This document shows, piece after piece, positions 24,909-37,108 of a DNA stretch of 64,000 nt (its first letter is position 1; every line of letters begins with the position of its first letter). The notes under the pieces were generated by a model. It was not told the DNA's origin and did not search any database. It saw only the letters and a program-made list of their open reading frames with translations. This DNA is from Malurus cyaneus samueli (taxonomy: Eukaryota; Chordata; Aves; Passeriformes; Maluridae): NCBI GenBank assembly GCA_009741485.1, contig CM019216.1:52587943-52651942 (forward strand), given 5' to 3'. A program made the position numbers and the translations under genes.

Positions 24909-26887
24909 CTGAAAGAAACATATTACTCTTACAAGCTGCCCAAAAATATGTCTTCAATTGCCTAACCACTAGCACCACACTTCTGATTAGTGAACAGAAG
25001 GGAAAAATATTACAGTAAGAGTTAAAACCCATAGAAATTAATTTCAATCTCACTTACTGCCCTGACAGACTTCGTTCCCACACCGTGAAGTGTATTTGCA
25101 ATATTTCAGATATTGCAATAAGGAACATATCACTGACTACTATTTTTATTAATCCAGACAGTACTGAAATATTTTGACGCTGTAAAATAACTATCTTTAC
25201 TGCAGAAAAGAAATACAAATAATCATGTTAAAATTATTCCAAGTAAATTAACAAGTCAATACAGAATCCCACTGAACAGCACAGACACTACCAAAGTGTT
25301 TATAGATGCTACAAGTAACACCCAAAGTAAAATAGCATTTTCAGGGTCCTCAGGCCTAGCAACTGAAAACCCTGGATCAATATGCCAGGTTTCAAACTAC
25401 CTGTAATCTTAACCTTTCCTAAAACTGCAATATATTTGCTGACAAAAATCAATTTTCTTTGCAGCATACTTCTGCAACCACCGTAAGCCTTTACTAAGAC
25501 GTTGTACAACAAGAGACTGAAAATTCACCAGGTTTCCACTCACTGGAAGACATCCAAACCCTAAAGGGCAGAAGAAAATCTTCATGAATATCCCAGTTTC
25601 TACCAGTTCAGATTTAAAAAACAAGAACTAAGAACAGGAAGACAACTACATATTTTGACTTGTACACTTCCTGGAAGATGTTTAAAGAAGTTTGCTTAAG
25701 GGAATTCAACACCACAGAATTCCAATACCCATGAGGTTACACATATTAGCACCCTCTACCTGTAATTCAAGTAGCAAGTGAATTTTCCCCAGACATTTGC
25801 CCTGCAAAACAGGAATGGGCAGTGCCCCGCACAATGTGCTGGGTGCCATTTACTATCTAGCACTTAACAAGAACAACCTTGTGAAACTCCTTGCAGCCAG
25901 ACTGGCTACATCAATAATTCTGTATTAATGGCCAACACTACATACTGTATCAAACGCAACAGGTCTTTACTGATTTTTCCACAGTAGAAATGGATTATTT
26001 TGAAGTTTATCTTCCCCCTTTTCTTTAGTCCAAAACGTTGCTTTTTCCTTCTTGCTCCGATACCAATCCTTAACTGATTGAGTCTGTCATAAGCATTCTG
26101 CAAAGCCATAGCACTGTATTGTCTAGATCATCTGTACCATTACACTGGCTCATTCATTCTTTCAAATTGCCTCCTAAAGCATTATTTCCTCTGTAAAAAT
26201 CTGTACATTATTCCCACATATATAATATTTAACCATATCTCTAAGCATTAGCTTAACTTCTACCAATGTACTTGAGATAGAACAGTAAATTAGAAAAAAA
26301 ATTGATTCCAAATTTTCTACAACTTTTTTTAAACACCAAATTTCAACACACTTTAGTCTGATCTTATCAACATTTTAAAAATAACCCTGATTATTTCCAA
26401 AACAGTCTAATGCAAAAAGTCTCATGCATTCAAAACAGGATAAGAAAAGATCGTACAGAATATTGGCTACTCTTTCAAGGAAATGCGAGACTTTGAAAAC
26501 CTCTCAAATACTGCTAATTGCTATAATCTAGAACACAAAACAAGAAAAAATCATTCTATAAATACTCAGTTTATAATATTCAAGAGTCAAGACTAGCTGT
26601 CAGTATAGCTGTTCTAATGAATCACATTCTAATGAATCACATCACATGAAATCTCATTATTTCTTTACACTAAGAGAAACTAAGAACACATTTCAATGTA
26701 TGCAACCAAGTCACTAACTTGAAGAATGACCTCTGAAAGTAGGTTCCTGAAGAGTATTGTTTTATAACAAGATTCCAGAATTGGTAGCAGTGTCACTCAA
26801 GTAATAAACATTAATTTAAGGCCATTCTAATAAATCCTTACTTCATGCAAAAGATTACTCTGATAGTTGTTTGTTTTCTATAATTAC
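24909..26887 (-). other. HBS1L: HBS1L intron 3
   Basis: AT-rich intron bounded by GTAATT and TTTCAG. It contains a perfect 15-base tandem duplication at 26612-26641 and no recognisable exon. Short open frames in this stretch have no family resemblance. Confidence 0.85.
26612..26641. repeat. Perfect 15-bp tandem duplication
   Basis: TTCTAATGAATCACA occurs twice in direct succession inside HBS1L intron 3, an apparent replication-slippage duplication with no mismatches. Confidence 0.9.
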
Positions 26888-27025
26888 CTCTATCAACTTC
26901 AGTCAAGTGATGAGTGGATGTAAAACAATCAGCAGCAGCATCGGTACCTTCATAGCCATATTCTTCTCCTAATGGCTCAACAAGTGTGGCTGGTTTGTCT
27001 CGTCTGGAGTAAATAAATTGAGCTG
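26888..27025 (-). CDS. HBS1L: HBS1L coding exon 3 (start of HBS1 N-terminal domain)
   Basis: The 138-base exon encodes residues 37-82 of the joined protein, starting AAQFIYSRRDKP and ending THHLTEVDR. The AAQFIYSRRDKP block is strongly characteristic of HBS1L. The following segment, with LVEPLGEEYGYEG, is more variable between vertebrates. It leads into the small helical HBS1 N-terminal domain completed by exon 4. In the full-length protein this domain lies N-terminal to the GTPase and is thought to contact the ribosome. The acceptor is a NAGNAG tandem, TGCAG|CAG, so one Ala may be optional; the upstream AG is used here because it keeps both Ala residues. The donor is AGAG|GTAATT. Confidence 0.97.
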
Positions 27026-28818
27026 CTGCATTAGGTAAAAAACAAAGTATTAAAAAAAAATTCAAATGTTTTTTCCTCCTTTAAAGGCAAAACATAACTA
27101 AAGGTAAAGTAAGTTAGGATGATGAACTGTTACAGTGTTTTCAACGGGGTGGTGAGACACTAGTGTATAATAACTACTACCTGAGACTGCACAGAGCACA
27201 CAACAGCTCATGCTAGAATAGAAATAAGTTGCCGCCACAGTAAAACTACAAGCTGGGCAATATCTTTGTATCCATGAAATGCAATAATTCTGCGAAGTTC
27301 AGCATTAGAAAAAAGATTATACTCAAGGTTTGATAAACAGTATTTTCTATACAAATCTATGGACTATTGTCTTCAGAATCTTAACCAACTTTTTAACTCA
27401 GTTTCAATTGTAAAAAGTTAGCAAGAAATTAACATTGCTTTTATAGGATGTCACTGTCAAATTACTGGTAAGAATTTAATGGAGTTGAACACATCCTCTC
27501 TATCTTGGAATTTTCTTAGAAATACAGCCCATGAGTAAAAAGGCATATTCACACAAAACTTTAAACAAGTGCATGATTTCACTGTGATTTAGCAAAACGT
27601 TAAGGCATGTAAAGATAAAAATCGTTGCTGAACAAGTACCACAGTCATTATACACTCTCAGAAATGTGCAAAGCATAATGTAAACAAATTGCTTTATGCT
27701 ACATAATATTCTCCTCAGCTCTGAAATCCATACTGAAAGCAGGTGCATATCCAGAAGGAGTACAGCCCTAGCACTGTTTCCCAAATGTATAAATACCATT
27801 TCATATTCAATCACCGTAACTGAAGCAAGCATTAAGACTGCTATACAGTTTAGATCAGATTATTTGACAATTGAAGCTTATATATACACAGAGTTCTTAG
27901 GAAAATTACTGTGCACAGGCAGGAACTAATTTTGCCATTTATCAGTCTATACCTGAGCAAAAAGTACACATTGCATATTTTCATCACTATAATCCACAGC
28001 ATACGAGAGAAGCAGAGTTTTAAAGACCTAATTATCACAAGTTCCTCTGGCCAGATGCCAAACACCACAGCGCATTAAATCCAGGCCCGCCACAGTGGAT
28101 TAAATCCAGACCAGTTACCTGCAGTAGCACAGCTTCATGTCAACACTAGCTGTACTATTTCCAGGGCATATTCAGCTCTAAAAACACTGCCACCAAATCT
28201 GGGGAAACCCTAAATTGATAATCTTGCCAGAGCCTTGACTAGAGAACAAACTAATGATTCCACAGCTAGGTTGAATTCAGCTGGGCTGAGCCACTCCAAT
28301 AATGCCTTACCTAAGCACACAGACATCAATATTTTTTAAATCAACTTTGCAACATTACAAATGATGGAAGGCTGATTAGCTCGTGATCTTGCATGATAGG
28401 ACCAGCACAACAAACCACAATAAAACTCCCTGCCCCACATTTATCCAAAGTTGTGTAAAAGACATAACTACCAGGTGTAGAATAACAACTGTTAAGCCCA
28501 GGTAGATCCTACTAACCATATGAAAAGATGCCAAATATTTCATGATTATCAACACATTCCTACAGACCAGATTTTTACATTACGAAGTACATGCCGATCA
28601 CCTAAGCTAATACACATGTAGGATTCAATATATGGCTATTTGTCTAATGGGGTTTCCAAAAGTACAATGCCTAACACTACATAACTGACTGTGACAGGAT
28701 TATGACCAGTAGGCACTTTTCGAAAGTGTCAATAGTTTTTAAATATTGTTTTAATCTGGAAATAAATATTGGAGCAGGTATCAATGAACAATACTTGAAC
28801 GCAATTATTTGAACTGAC
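27026..28818 (-). other. HBS1L: HBS1L intron 2
   Basis: AT-rich intron between exons 2 and 3, donor GTCAGT, acceptor TAATGCAG followed by CAG. No recognisable gene, RNA or mobile element was seen in it. Confidence 0.85.
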
Positions 28819-28884
28819 CTGTTGAAGGAGAAATGCAATAATCATCTTCTACCGATTGGCCATATACATCATCATCTTCAAAGT
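28819..28884 (-). CDS. HBS1L: HBS1L coding exon 2 (acidic segment)
   Basis: This is a 66-base exon too short for routine ORF calling. The translation runs [22 protein letters not shown] (Asp15 is split across the intron), which matches the acidic N-terminal segment of vertebrate HBS1L. The acceptor is TTCATAG|AC and the donor is ACAG|GTCAGT; C at donor position +3 is slightly weak. Both boundaries interrupt a codon after its first base, as every other coding intron here does, so the exon could be skipped without shifting the frame. The acidic, low-complexity composition suggests a flexible linker ahead of the HBS1 N-terminal domain. No separate function can be assigned to it from sequence. 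Confidence 0.95.
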
Positions 28885-31469
28885 CTATGAACAAAAACAA
28901 GATTAATTTACACAATTTCTAAATTATATTATAGTTCGAAGCATAGGTTTTATGAATTTATGCATTTCATGTATAAAGTTCTGGTAATCTACCTAGCTAA
29001 GAAGTAACCTTCTAAGTTATAATAATAGAATTTTATTACAATAATGTAATTCAACATTTAATACTTGATTCATTAGGCTGAAAATTTTCAACAGCTACAA
29101 CACTTCACACCTCCTTCTTCAGCATCTCCTTTGTCCTCACAGACCAAATCCAACTTTCTACAATTCCACAAATCTTTATGCATGGCACTTCTCAATATTT
29201 TTGCTTGACCTCTCAGTCTTTATCTCAAACAGACAGCTCAATTTTAACTCCAACAACTCAGGATCAGTATTTCTACTCCATTCCTAAGCATTTCTCACTT
29301 TTCTTCTCTGTTTTATCCTCACACTCATCCACCTTTCAAATGAAGTCCAGCAAGGCAAAAAACCCAATTCACAATCAACTCTGAATATGCAAAATTGTTT
29401 CGGGCAAAAAGTATCTCATACAGTTACTTAAAGATAATACTGTTTCATCATAAAAAAGGCACCAAGAATACAAAGAGTAAAAAGGCACCAAGAATACAGA
29501 GTAAATTATGCACCTCCTTTTCAAAAACTAATCCTAGTACTACGTCCATTTAAAAAAAAAAAAGTGTGATTTACTCTAAGGAATAATGATATATATGATA
29601 AAAGTAACAAACTATTATTAAAGACAGTACTGCACTTGGCAGTTTCACAAGTAACATCTATTGTGTATTGCTTTAAAAGACTTACACACCACAGCATGCA
29701 CTGACCATAAAATTAACTATTAAAAAAATTCATGAATTACAGAGAACAGAGCAGAAGTTGCTCAAGTACTCCAGCTGCATTGACAACATACTTGCAGAGG
29801 GAATACCACATTTGGTTACACAGTATCTCAGAAAGAAGAGGAAAAAATTGGAACATGGTCAATTAATGACCAGAAGTCTTCCTATGAAAGGAAACAAAGA
29901 AATACTGTAAACATTCACTTTAGAAATGTGGGTCATGTTTGGGGAACAAAGAATCATAAGTAGCACAAAAAGAACATATGGCATTACATAAGGAAGAAAG
30001 GAAGACACAAAGCCTACTTCATTTAGGCCATAAATGTTTCTGTTTGACTACAGAAGTACTACATGATACAAGAGCTGACAAGCAACCCCGCAGTCATGTT
30101 TCCAATGGCAATAGCAACTTAAAGACTACAGCAAATTACAATGTATCTCAGCAAATTCATGAAAAGAGATTCTAAGGAGTGTATGAACATGAAATTAATT
30201 CTATGGATTTGCCACTCAGCTTCACAGATGCCACAGACTCAGCAGAAATCAACATTTCAACCAATCTACAATGAAAAACTGTTTTTAGAGGATGAAAAAG
30301 TCAAGCAGTAAAATTCCCAATCCAGTCTCAGGTCTTGCCTATATTAGGTAAATTTACACTAGCAGAAACTGCAAGGTGGAAACATATAGACATCACAGTT
30401 CACATGAATTTACAACTTCCACAGAAGTTCCAAGATCACAGTGCAAAACCCAATTTGTGCTACAAAACCCCGTTTGTGTGTAACACATATAGACCATGCA
30501 GTCTGTTCACTCAGCAGAAGACCAGAGGCAGGCTGGAGCTCTTCTTGCATTTTTTAATAATCTCACAAAGTTAGGCAACAAAATTGCTGCTCTCTTAACA
30601 AAGAGTTCTTAAAAATATCCGTATTAACTGAAGTGTGTCCCTTTCTTCAAAGCCCAAGCCAAGAAAAAAAAAGACTTTGGGGGGAAAAAAAGATTGTGAT
30701 TTTTAGAGTCTGCCTATTCTAATGGGGTCAGGGCACAAAGAAAACTGCAGTACTGCAGGCACAAGCCAAGAAGAATTTGATCATTCCACACAAGTTTAAG
30801 TAAAAAGAGAGGTGTCTGAAAAGGAGGTTATTCCCTAAATGCACAACTCCAGCTTTAAGACCTACGTTTCTTCTGCAAGCAACAGCTGTTGACTCCTATC
30901 TATTAACATCAGCCACAATTTGCTAGAGTTTGGCCTTGAACACCAACTTCTAAATTTTACAAGTCTAAAGACGGATGGGTGCAACTGTACTGAAGCTTAT
31001 TTTCAAGTCAATGACACTCCTGAAGAGCAGAATCAACTTAGGCAGCTCAAGGCAATGCAAGCAGAACCTCACTGTGGCTTGGACTGCGTACCAAGGCCAC
31101 ACTCTCCCCGTGTGGAAACTCCCAGGAGGCCCCAGCAGCAAGAGGAGGTCCTGAACGGCAGAGCAGCCACGTGTGCCCGACCCTCGACTCAGGCGGGAAA
31201 CGGACCGGGAATGGGGCGGGGAGAAGCCTCGCCCAGAGCCCCGTCCAACCCCCGCCGAGGGGAGGTGAGGGGGCGTATTTTCCCCTCCCACCAGCCCGAC
31301 AGCCCCCCGGGCCCTCCCCTACCGCCGTGTGGGCCCGCACGGCCCCGCCACACCCTCCTGACCGCGGCCACAGGGACGGGTAGCCGGGCCGGGGGAAGGG
31401 GCGAAGGGACCGGCAGCTGGGGAGGGCCCTGCACCTCTGCCATCAGCGCCTGCTCGCCGTAACCACTAC
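28885..31469 (-). other. HBS1L: HBS1L intron 1
   Basis: First intron of HBS1L, donor GTAGTG and acceptor TTCATAG. The exon 1-proximal part (about 31.09-31.47 kb) is GC-rich and belongs to the CpG island; the rest is AT-rich. It holds a 26-base-period tandem duplication at 29453-29503. The long open frames in the GC-rich part follow from base composition. Confidence 0.85.
29453..29503. repeat. Two-copy tandem duplication, about 26-bp period
   Basis: AAAAAGGCACCAAGAATACA is repeated with a 26-base offset; the second copy lacks two bases near its end. It lies in HBS1L intron 1. Confidence 0.85.
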
Positions 31470-31512
31470 CTTCGTCGTAGTTATATCCTCGGACGTTCCT
31501 GTGCCGAGACAT
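31470..31512 (-). CDS. HBS1L: HBS1L coding exon 1 (start codon exon)
   Basis: The exon encodes the first 14 residues, MSRHRNVRGYNYDE, plus the first base of codon 15. This is the hallmark N-terminus of HBS1L. HBS1L is the translational GTPase that pairs with Pelota in no-go and non-stop mRNA surveillance; its short isoform serves the exosome and SKI complex. The ATG is at 31512-31510 on the minus strand. A purine (G) at -3 gives an acceptable Kozak context, and homology to vertebrate HBS1L fixes this start. The frame stays open upstream to about 31848, but that GC-rich extension shows no family resemblance. The donor is GAAG|GTAGTG, and the G joins AC from exon 2 to make Asp15. The exon lies inside a CpG island, so the transcription start is probably within about 150 bases upstream; the 5' UTR end cannot be fixed from sequence alone. 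Confidence 0.95.
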
Positions 31513-31574
31513 GACGGTGATGACAGCGGTGTTGGCCTCGCTCGCCCGCCCGCGGTGGCGTTGGCGCGGCGGGC

Positions 31575-31586
31575 CTAGGTCGCCAT
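31575..31586 (-). other. Candidate minimal upstream ORF in the HBS1L 5' leader
   Basis: On the minus strand CAACATGGCGACCTAG gives a three-codon uORF (Met-Ala-Thr-stop) in a strong Kozak context (A at -3, G at +4). It lies about 60 bases upstream of the HBS1L start and overlaps the YY1-like motif. It matters only if transcription starts upstream of 31586, which the sequence does not settle. Confidence 0.4.
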
Positions 31587-31800
31587 GTTGAGGTCCGGCG
31601 GCGCCTGACGGAAAGCCCCCTTGCGCACGCGCGCAGGGCACCGCTTCCGCTCTCGCGCGGGGCTGGGCATGCGCACAGCGGTCCCGCCCGGCTCGGGCGC
31701 TGCTGGGGCGGGGGCGGCTCCTGGAGCGGCACCGGGAGGGGCTCTGAGGGGCTGAGGGGAGCACCGGCCCTGGTGGCGGAACGATCCGGGAGAGACTGGA

Positions 31801-34800
31801 GGTGGCACACGGTGCTGAGGTGTAGATGTCATGCTGGAAGCCAGGCAACCTTTGGACTCTATCTTAGAGACCTCTTCCAAGCTGAATAAACGTTGCTGCG
31901 ATTCTGCAGGGTCTGCTAGCATAGAGCCTATCTGTGGTAGCTGTCTGTGTGGTAATGTAAGTGAATTACAAGGAAAAAACTAGACAGGAGATGCCCGTTT
32001 TCTATCAATGATGGGTTTGATTCAGGCCAGACACGGGAAGTGTTACAAGCACACAAGTGTTTTAAAGCTTACTCAAAAACACTTGCATCGTTGGGGGAAT
32101 TCTGGGTTAGCGTTAAATCACTAAGGGCATGTTCATTTAAACACACTTGAAATAACATGTCTGTGATTTGTGCACCTCCACAGGAACAGGGTTTGAATGG
32201 TTTTGAAATTAAGTACAAGGCCTTTTTCAATTCTGGATCTGAAACAGCTCCAACTGACCTGGCTTGCGGATAAGAAGAAGCAAAATGTCAAAGCATTAGG
32301 CTCCATGAAGCCTTGATCTGATTTCACTGGCACATTACTGTGGCACCATGTAATGCCAAGTTTCAGTCTGCAAGAGCAGTCGCACTGTGAAGGGACCAGA
32401 TAATCTAGGAATGTCCCTACAGCTGCTCCTCTTGCTAGGTCAGAGAGAACAGGGCACGCAGACAAGACCTTAAGTTCTGCTGGGAAAGGGAGTTGGGATA
32501 GAGATCCCAGTTCATGAGCTCCAGAATCTGCTTCTATATCTGCCAGCCCAGTTGTTCCCCATATATCTGCATTCACCTATGGGCTGGAGAGCTGCTAGGC
32601 AGATGATCCCATTAATATTTCTGAAGTCAGGTGTTGTAATCTTTGAGACCTTTGATAATTTATTACCATCTTTTCATCCAGTCTTGACAATACCAGAAAT
32701 CCAGCCCCCTCCAGCCACCTGCACACTCCAGGCCTCCTCTGATACCCCAGCCCACAGCCACACATCCCTCGGAAGACACATGCACTGCTTCTGTAACTGC
32801 CACCTAACTATTGTGTTGTCCTTGCCCACACACCAGAACTGTCACTATCTACCACTCCACATCCTTCCTGGTCACTGCCAGAGGCAGGGAGTGTTAACCA
32901 TAAGCCGAAGTTTGTGTTCATATACAAATTGTATGCAAAGGTGCAGATTGTTTCCTTATGTTATTTGCATATTTCTAACTAGTTTCCACAGAGAAGCACA
33001 TGCAGCTGTACAGGCTCAGGTTCTATGTCATAACTTTCATATGGTGCTAGGATTAAAACAGAATTGAAAACAAAGGTTTCTTACCAATACAGGTGTCCTG
33101 TTGACCTTTAGTGTCCCAAATATTCTCTGCAACAGAGATTTGACAGTAGTTGTGCTGGTCCTTATCTGTCCCAATATCTTTTCATGAGTCAAAGATACAA
33201 AAATGAAGACTCGGTATCCTACATTATTGCACAGCCAGGGTGCACACTTCTAAAGTTAAAACATGATTCCAGCACATGCTTTCTGAGCCTTCCGTGAAGT
33301 AACTTAAGACACTGTCTCTACAACTATAGGGCATCCTGCCAGTCTGCTTCCAACAAAGGCTTTTCTTTGAAAACGACTGTCCTTCCAGCCTCCAAACTTA
33401 GTTTGATGCCATTTTTCAAATGTTAAAAATTCCAGTAAATCTTAATTATATACATTTAAGGTTGTTTTTTTTTGTTTTTTTTTTAGTTTCAGGTAGTAAC
33501 AGTTCCCATTTCTCACACCTGAAAATTGTATTGCAAAGATATTTCTTTTATCCTTCTCGTTGATGCTTTTTACATAAACCACCAGCTAGTTATCAAATAA
33601 TAACTTTTTCATGTTTGAGGTTTTTTTATGTTACCTCTCTTGATTTCAGTGGCTGTGATGCTTATTTCATTTGCTTGATAGTCAAATGTAACTTTGTTTC
33701 AAGATTTCAATATTAGTTCAAAACAGTTGTAAAATAACAGTTGTAAAAATATAAAGGTGAGTATAAAGATAAGCCAGATGGAGAAAATATAAGGAAAAAG
33801 AAACCAAGGACAGCAATTTCTTACAGGAGCACAATTATTTCATATTACGATAATATCAAAAAGTCCTTAATATACTGTGATCATTCCTTGCCTTTTCTTA
33901 ATTTTGAGATCTATGTAAATGTTTTAGGGAAGAGTGTTCAAGAAATAATAAGCTTTAGTCCTCAAACTCTAGCTTGCTATATCTCGGTGCTATTTGTACA
34001 TGAATGCAAGATTCATGAGAGGTATTCATCTGATAGCAAAGCAGGCTATAACTAAACATTATTCCTTCAGCAGCAATTAAAACACCAACAGAGAACCTTG
34101 TCAGTCTAGGTCCAGGAGCTCTGGCTGAGGAATGACTAACTAGGTCACTTATGGCATTAATTTCCTTCCTGCCCACTGAGATTATACATTACTTTAAGGT
34201 GTGTGCATTAAGAAGTGAACTAAGATCACCGGTCTCAATCCAGGTGGCAGCATTTCTGGTAGTCCTCTTTTTTTCAGCAGTCTTCTGGGCACTCCCAGCC
34301 CCAGCACTATGATTTTTTTTTTGTAACTGTAAGAATCAGTTAATAAAATAGGTAATAATTTCATCTTAGCCAAGTGGAAAGTCTTTCAATTATGTTATTT
34401 CTTCTTAAAGTTAAATTGCCATGCTTTGTAGTAGTTGAGTAGTCTTAGTTACAATATACTCAGTCTCTTTCAATATTGTGTCCTTTTAAACCTAAGTCAA
34501 GCAAGGCCTGGTCTGGGAAAAAAACAGCATAATTCCAGATGTTTTACCACACTGCCAGGTGTGGGTGTTAAGTTCTAAAATACAGATATCATCAATGTCA
34601 CTGAAAACTTTTCCAGCTGGTAAATGATCTGACTAGATAAAAAGAACTGCTGACAGTAACTATATGTCTGTTTTTGTCTAAACTGATGCCATGTAGTCAG
34701 AAGCTGATTTAGATGTTAGAAAATAAAGAGTATTAATAAATTATTATTTTGTGCATATGGTAAATAGCAAGTGTCTCAAATTTTCCACGGTATGAATGAG

Positions 34801-34978
34801 CTTGTTAAATATATTTATTATTTCTTGGGGAATGGATCAATGCAGAACAAGTTTCACATGTGAGTGATTTATGTCAAGACCTCACATAATTTCAACATGA
34901 TCTAGCTAAGCTAGATAGCAACTGATGGCAAACAGTAATGTACTGGCTATTCAGTCTGGAAAAGACTGGATAGTTTAA
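31801..34978. other. HBS1L upstream region, no recognised gene
   Basis: The stretch begins the presumed HBS1L-MYB intergenic interval. A 147-codon minus-strand frame at 32133-32576 has no recognisable domain. Around 31.86-31.93 kb the plus strand has AATAAA (31885-31890) followed by GTTGCTGCGATTCTGC, which resembles the polyadenylation end of an LTR, but no full element could be outlined. Confidence 0.5.
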
Positions 34979-35085
34979 CATAGAAACATTAAGACTGGAA
35001 AAGACCTTTGAGATTATTGAGTCCAAACCAATCATAAAGCCAGCACTGCCAACTCCATCGCATTTGTGTTCCTCACAAGTAGGTA
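34979..35085 (-). mobile_element. CR1 3'-end fragment
   Basis: The plus strand reads GACTGGAAAAGACCTTTGAG followed by ATTATTGAGTCCAAACC and CCAGCACTGCCAA, the antisense of a common avian CR1 3' tail (GGTCTTTTCCAACC on the sense strand). Only the short tail is present, as is usual for CR1 insertions. The subfamily cannot be named by eye. Confidence 0.75.
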
Positions 35086-35439
35086 AACTTCCTGTTACAA
35101 TAAGGAATAAAATATTACAGTGACTTTACCTATGAATATACTTTCTGAAACACTTTGGTCACAATCCCAAATTCCCTTGTCATCCTGCTGCCTCCCTGCT
35201 GGCTCTCAGACTGCTTGTCATCTATAGGGACCCAAATATTGGCCCAGTAAGGGAAGTTCAGTCTCTTCAAGATGGGGAACTGCCTCGAACCACAAAGCTG
35301 GGAGAGGAGGAGTTAGAATTCAAGCGTGGTTGCCAAGCACTCACTTAAAAATCTACTGTCAATTGTTTTTATCCCTGAATGCAAATAATATATTATTACA
35401 ACAGAGTGGCATTCACTTCTAGTTGGTCTATGAAGTGTA

Positions 35440-35790
35440 TTGTTGATACAGTGATGAGAATCATCAGGAGCATAGGAAATTTCTTATATGGAGAAAGATT
35501 AAAAGGATTAGAATAAGAATTTGTTTTACAGAAAAGATGTAAGAAATGGAACATGACCTAAGTTTATACTAGGAGTGGCTCGGAAATAACCATTGGGGTT
35601 TTTTTCTCTTAATAAAAGCTTGTCTCAATTTCCTTTGGATTGAGAGAAGGCAAATTTTAAACTGATAAAAAAGCAGACAATTTTCATTCAATACAGAATT
35701 AGACTATAAAATTCATGGGCAAAAGAAATTATCATGACAAAAAAATTAGCTGGATTTAAACAGTTTAGATCCTTGTGTAGGTGACAAGAA
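35440..35790 (+). mobile_element. Possible ancient, heavily decayed CR1/L3-like remnant
   Basis: The plus strand contains AGCATAGGAAATTTCTTATA, GGAGAAAGATTAAAAGGATT and later TTAGACTATAAAATTCATGG. These echo the end of ORF2 and the 3' UTR of old amniote CR1 copies in the right order. Divergence is high, so the call is tentative. Confidence 0.4.
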
Positions 35791-37108
35791 TAGTTCAACA
35801 TAATCACAGTAAATATTTGAAGTCTATATAAAATTCTGCAAGGTGTTAAAATCTTCATGTTAGAGATTTCATCTACTTCTCTTGTTACAGGTGACAGGGT
35901 AAACTGAAAGGAGCTACAGACCTAAGGAAGAGGCAAAAGAGAAGGCTGTCATTATGACTCCTCTGAATATGATGCATGTGCCTGCACTAAAGCAATTTAT
36001 AAAGACGCATATACATATATTTATAGTGCATATAGGCAGCATTCTGTTTTTTGTGATTATATACATCAATTTATCAAGCACTTTTGAAAGTTTGTCATTG
36101 ATCCTGGCTACTACCATAATCTGTGTCTTCACCACTATGTCTGTGATGAGGTGTATTTATTTATTGCGTATAGTAATGCAGTCAAGCTTTCAGTAACACC
36201 AGTGAGACCTTTTCCTACTGCTTCTGTAAGAAAAAAAAAAATAAACTTAGATTCTGAAAAATATCTTTTGAGAAACATTACACAAGTATCCATAGCTACA
36301 ACTCACAGCAGGGTGAATACAGTTTGAAAAGTCCCTCACTTTACTGGATAGAGTAATTCATGACTCAAATCTGACTGGGACATTCCATCACTGAGCTCTT
36401 AATATAGACCTTAAATTAAAAACAAATGTTAACACATGCATGCTTCTGAGAGGCATAATAACATCTGTCTTGTTGGGAAGACGGCTTCCCAAATTTTGTT
36501 TTCTGTGTTCTGCACTTTTATATTTTTGGGACCTGCCTTTGGCAAACACAGCTATGTGTTCTGGGCCACTGATTCAAGAACTCACATACTGAAACCCTCT
36601 GTACTTGCCTCCCTCAGAAATACCTCCATGGTTGTCCTGAGTCACATTTCTTCATGCATGGGACTCAGAACTGAATCTGTACAACCGGGATGTATCAGGC
36701 TGGTAAGATTTATGCAATATTATTAAGTGAGTCAGGGAGCATCATTAGATGAATAAGAAATGTGACTTCATTTAGACTGATATTAGTCTTTGCTTCCTCT
36801 CCCCCAAAAAAATTTCACTTTCAAAGGATGATTCTTCAAGAAATTCTCAAGTCCCTCTTTATCTCTCAAACGAGTCTCATGTGCTGTATACTGAAGAATC
36901 CCACAGCGAGTATTGCTAATTCATTCTCCAATCACAATATATAATGCACTTCAGATGCTCTTTTATTTTGCATTTCTTGCTTTCTCATCTGGTTTTATTT
37001 TGTATATCTTAAAATCAAATGCAGTCCTACAGCACAAAGAAATGACACTAGCAGAGAATGGAAACTTGGTCCAATCTTGCACAATAATATCATTTTAGTT
37101 CAGTCTTT

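Larger units (their letters stand above)
31090..31800 (-). promoter_or_regulatory. HBS1L: HBS1L CpG-island promoter
   Basis: A sharply GC- and CpG-rich island surrounds exon 1 in otherwise AT-rich DNA. Visible elements are a perfect match to the NRF1 consensus (TGCGCACGCGCG, 31622-31633), a second near match around 31665-31676, an ETS-like GCGGAAGC on the minus strand at 31642-31649, and a YY1-like CGCCATGTTG at 31581-31590. There is no TATA box at an expected place, which is typical of a housekeeping promoter. Initiation is probably between the YY1-like site and the NRF1 site. Whether it also fires to the right cannot be told from sequence. Confidence 0.85.

Noticed and set aside
30920..31922. 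Multiple long frames around the HBS1L promoter
   Set aside because: Produced by GC-rich CpG-island composition; only the MSRHRNVRGYNYDE segment matches a known protein.
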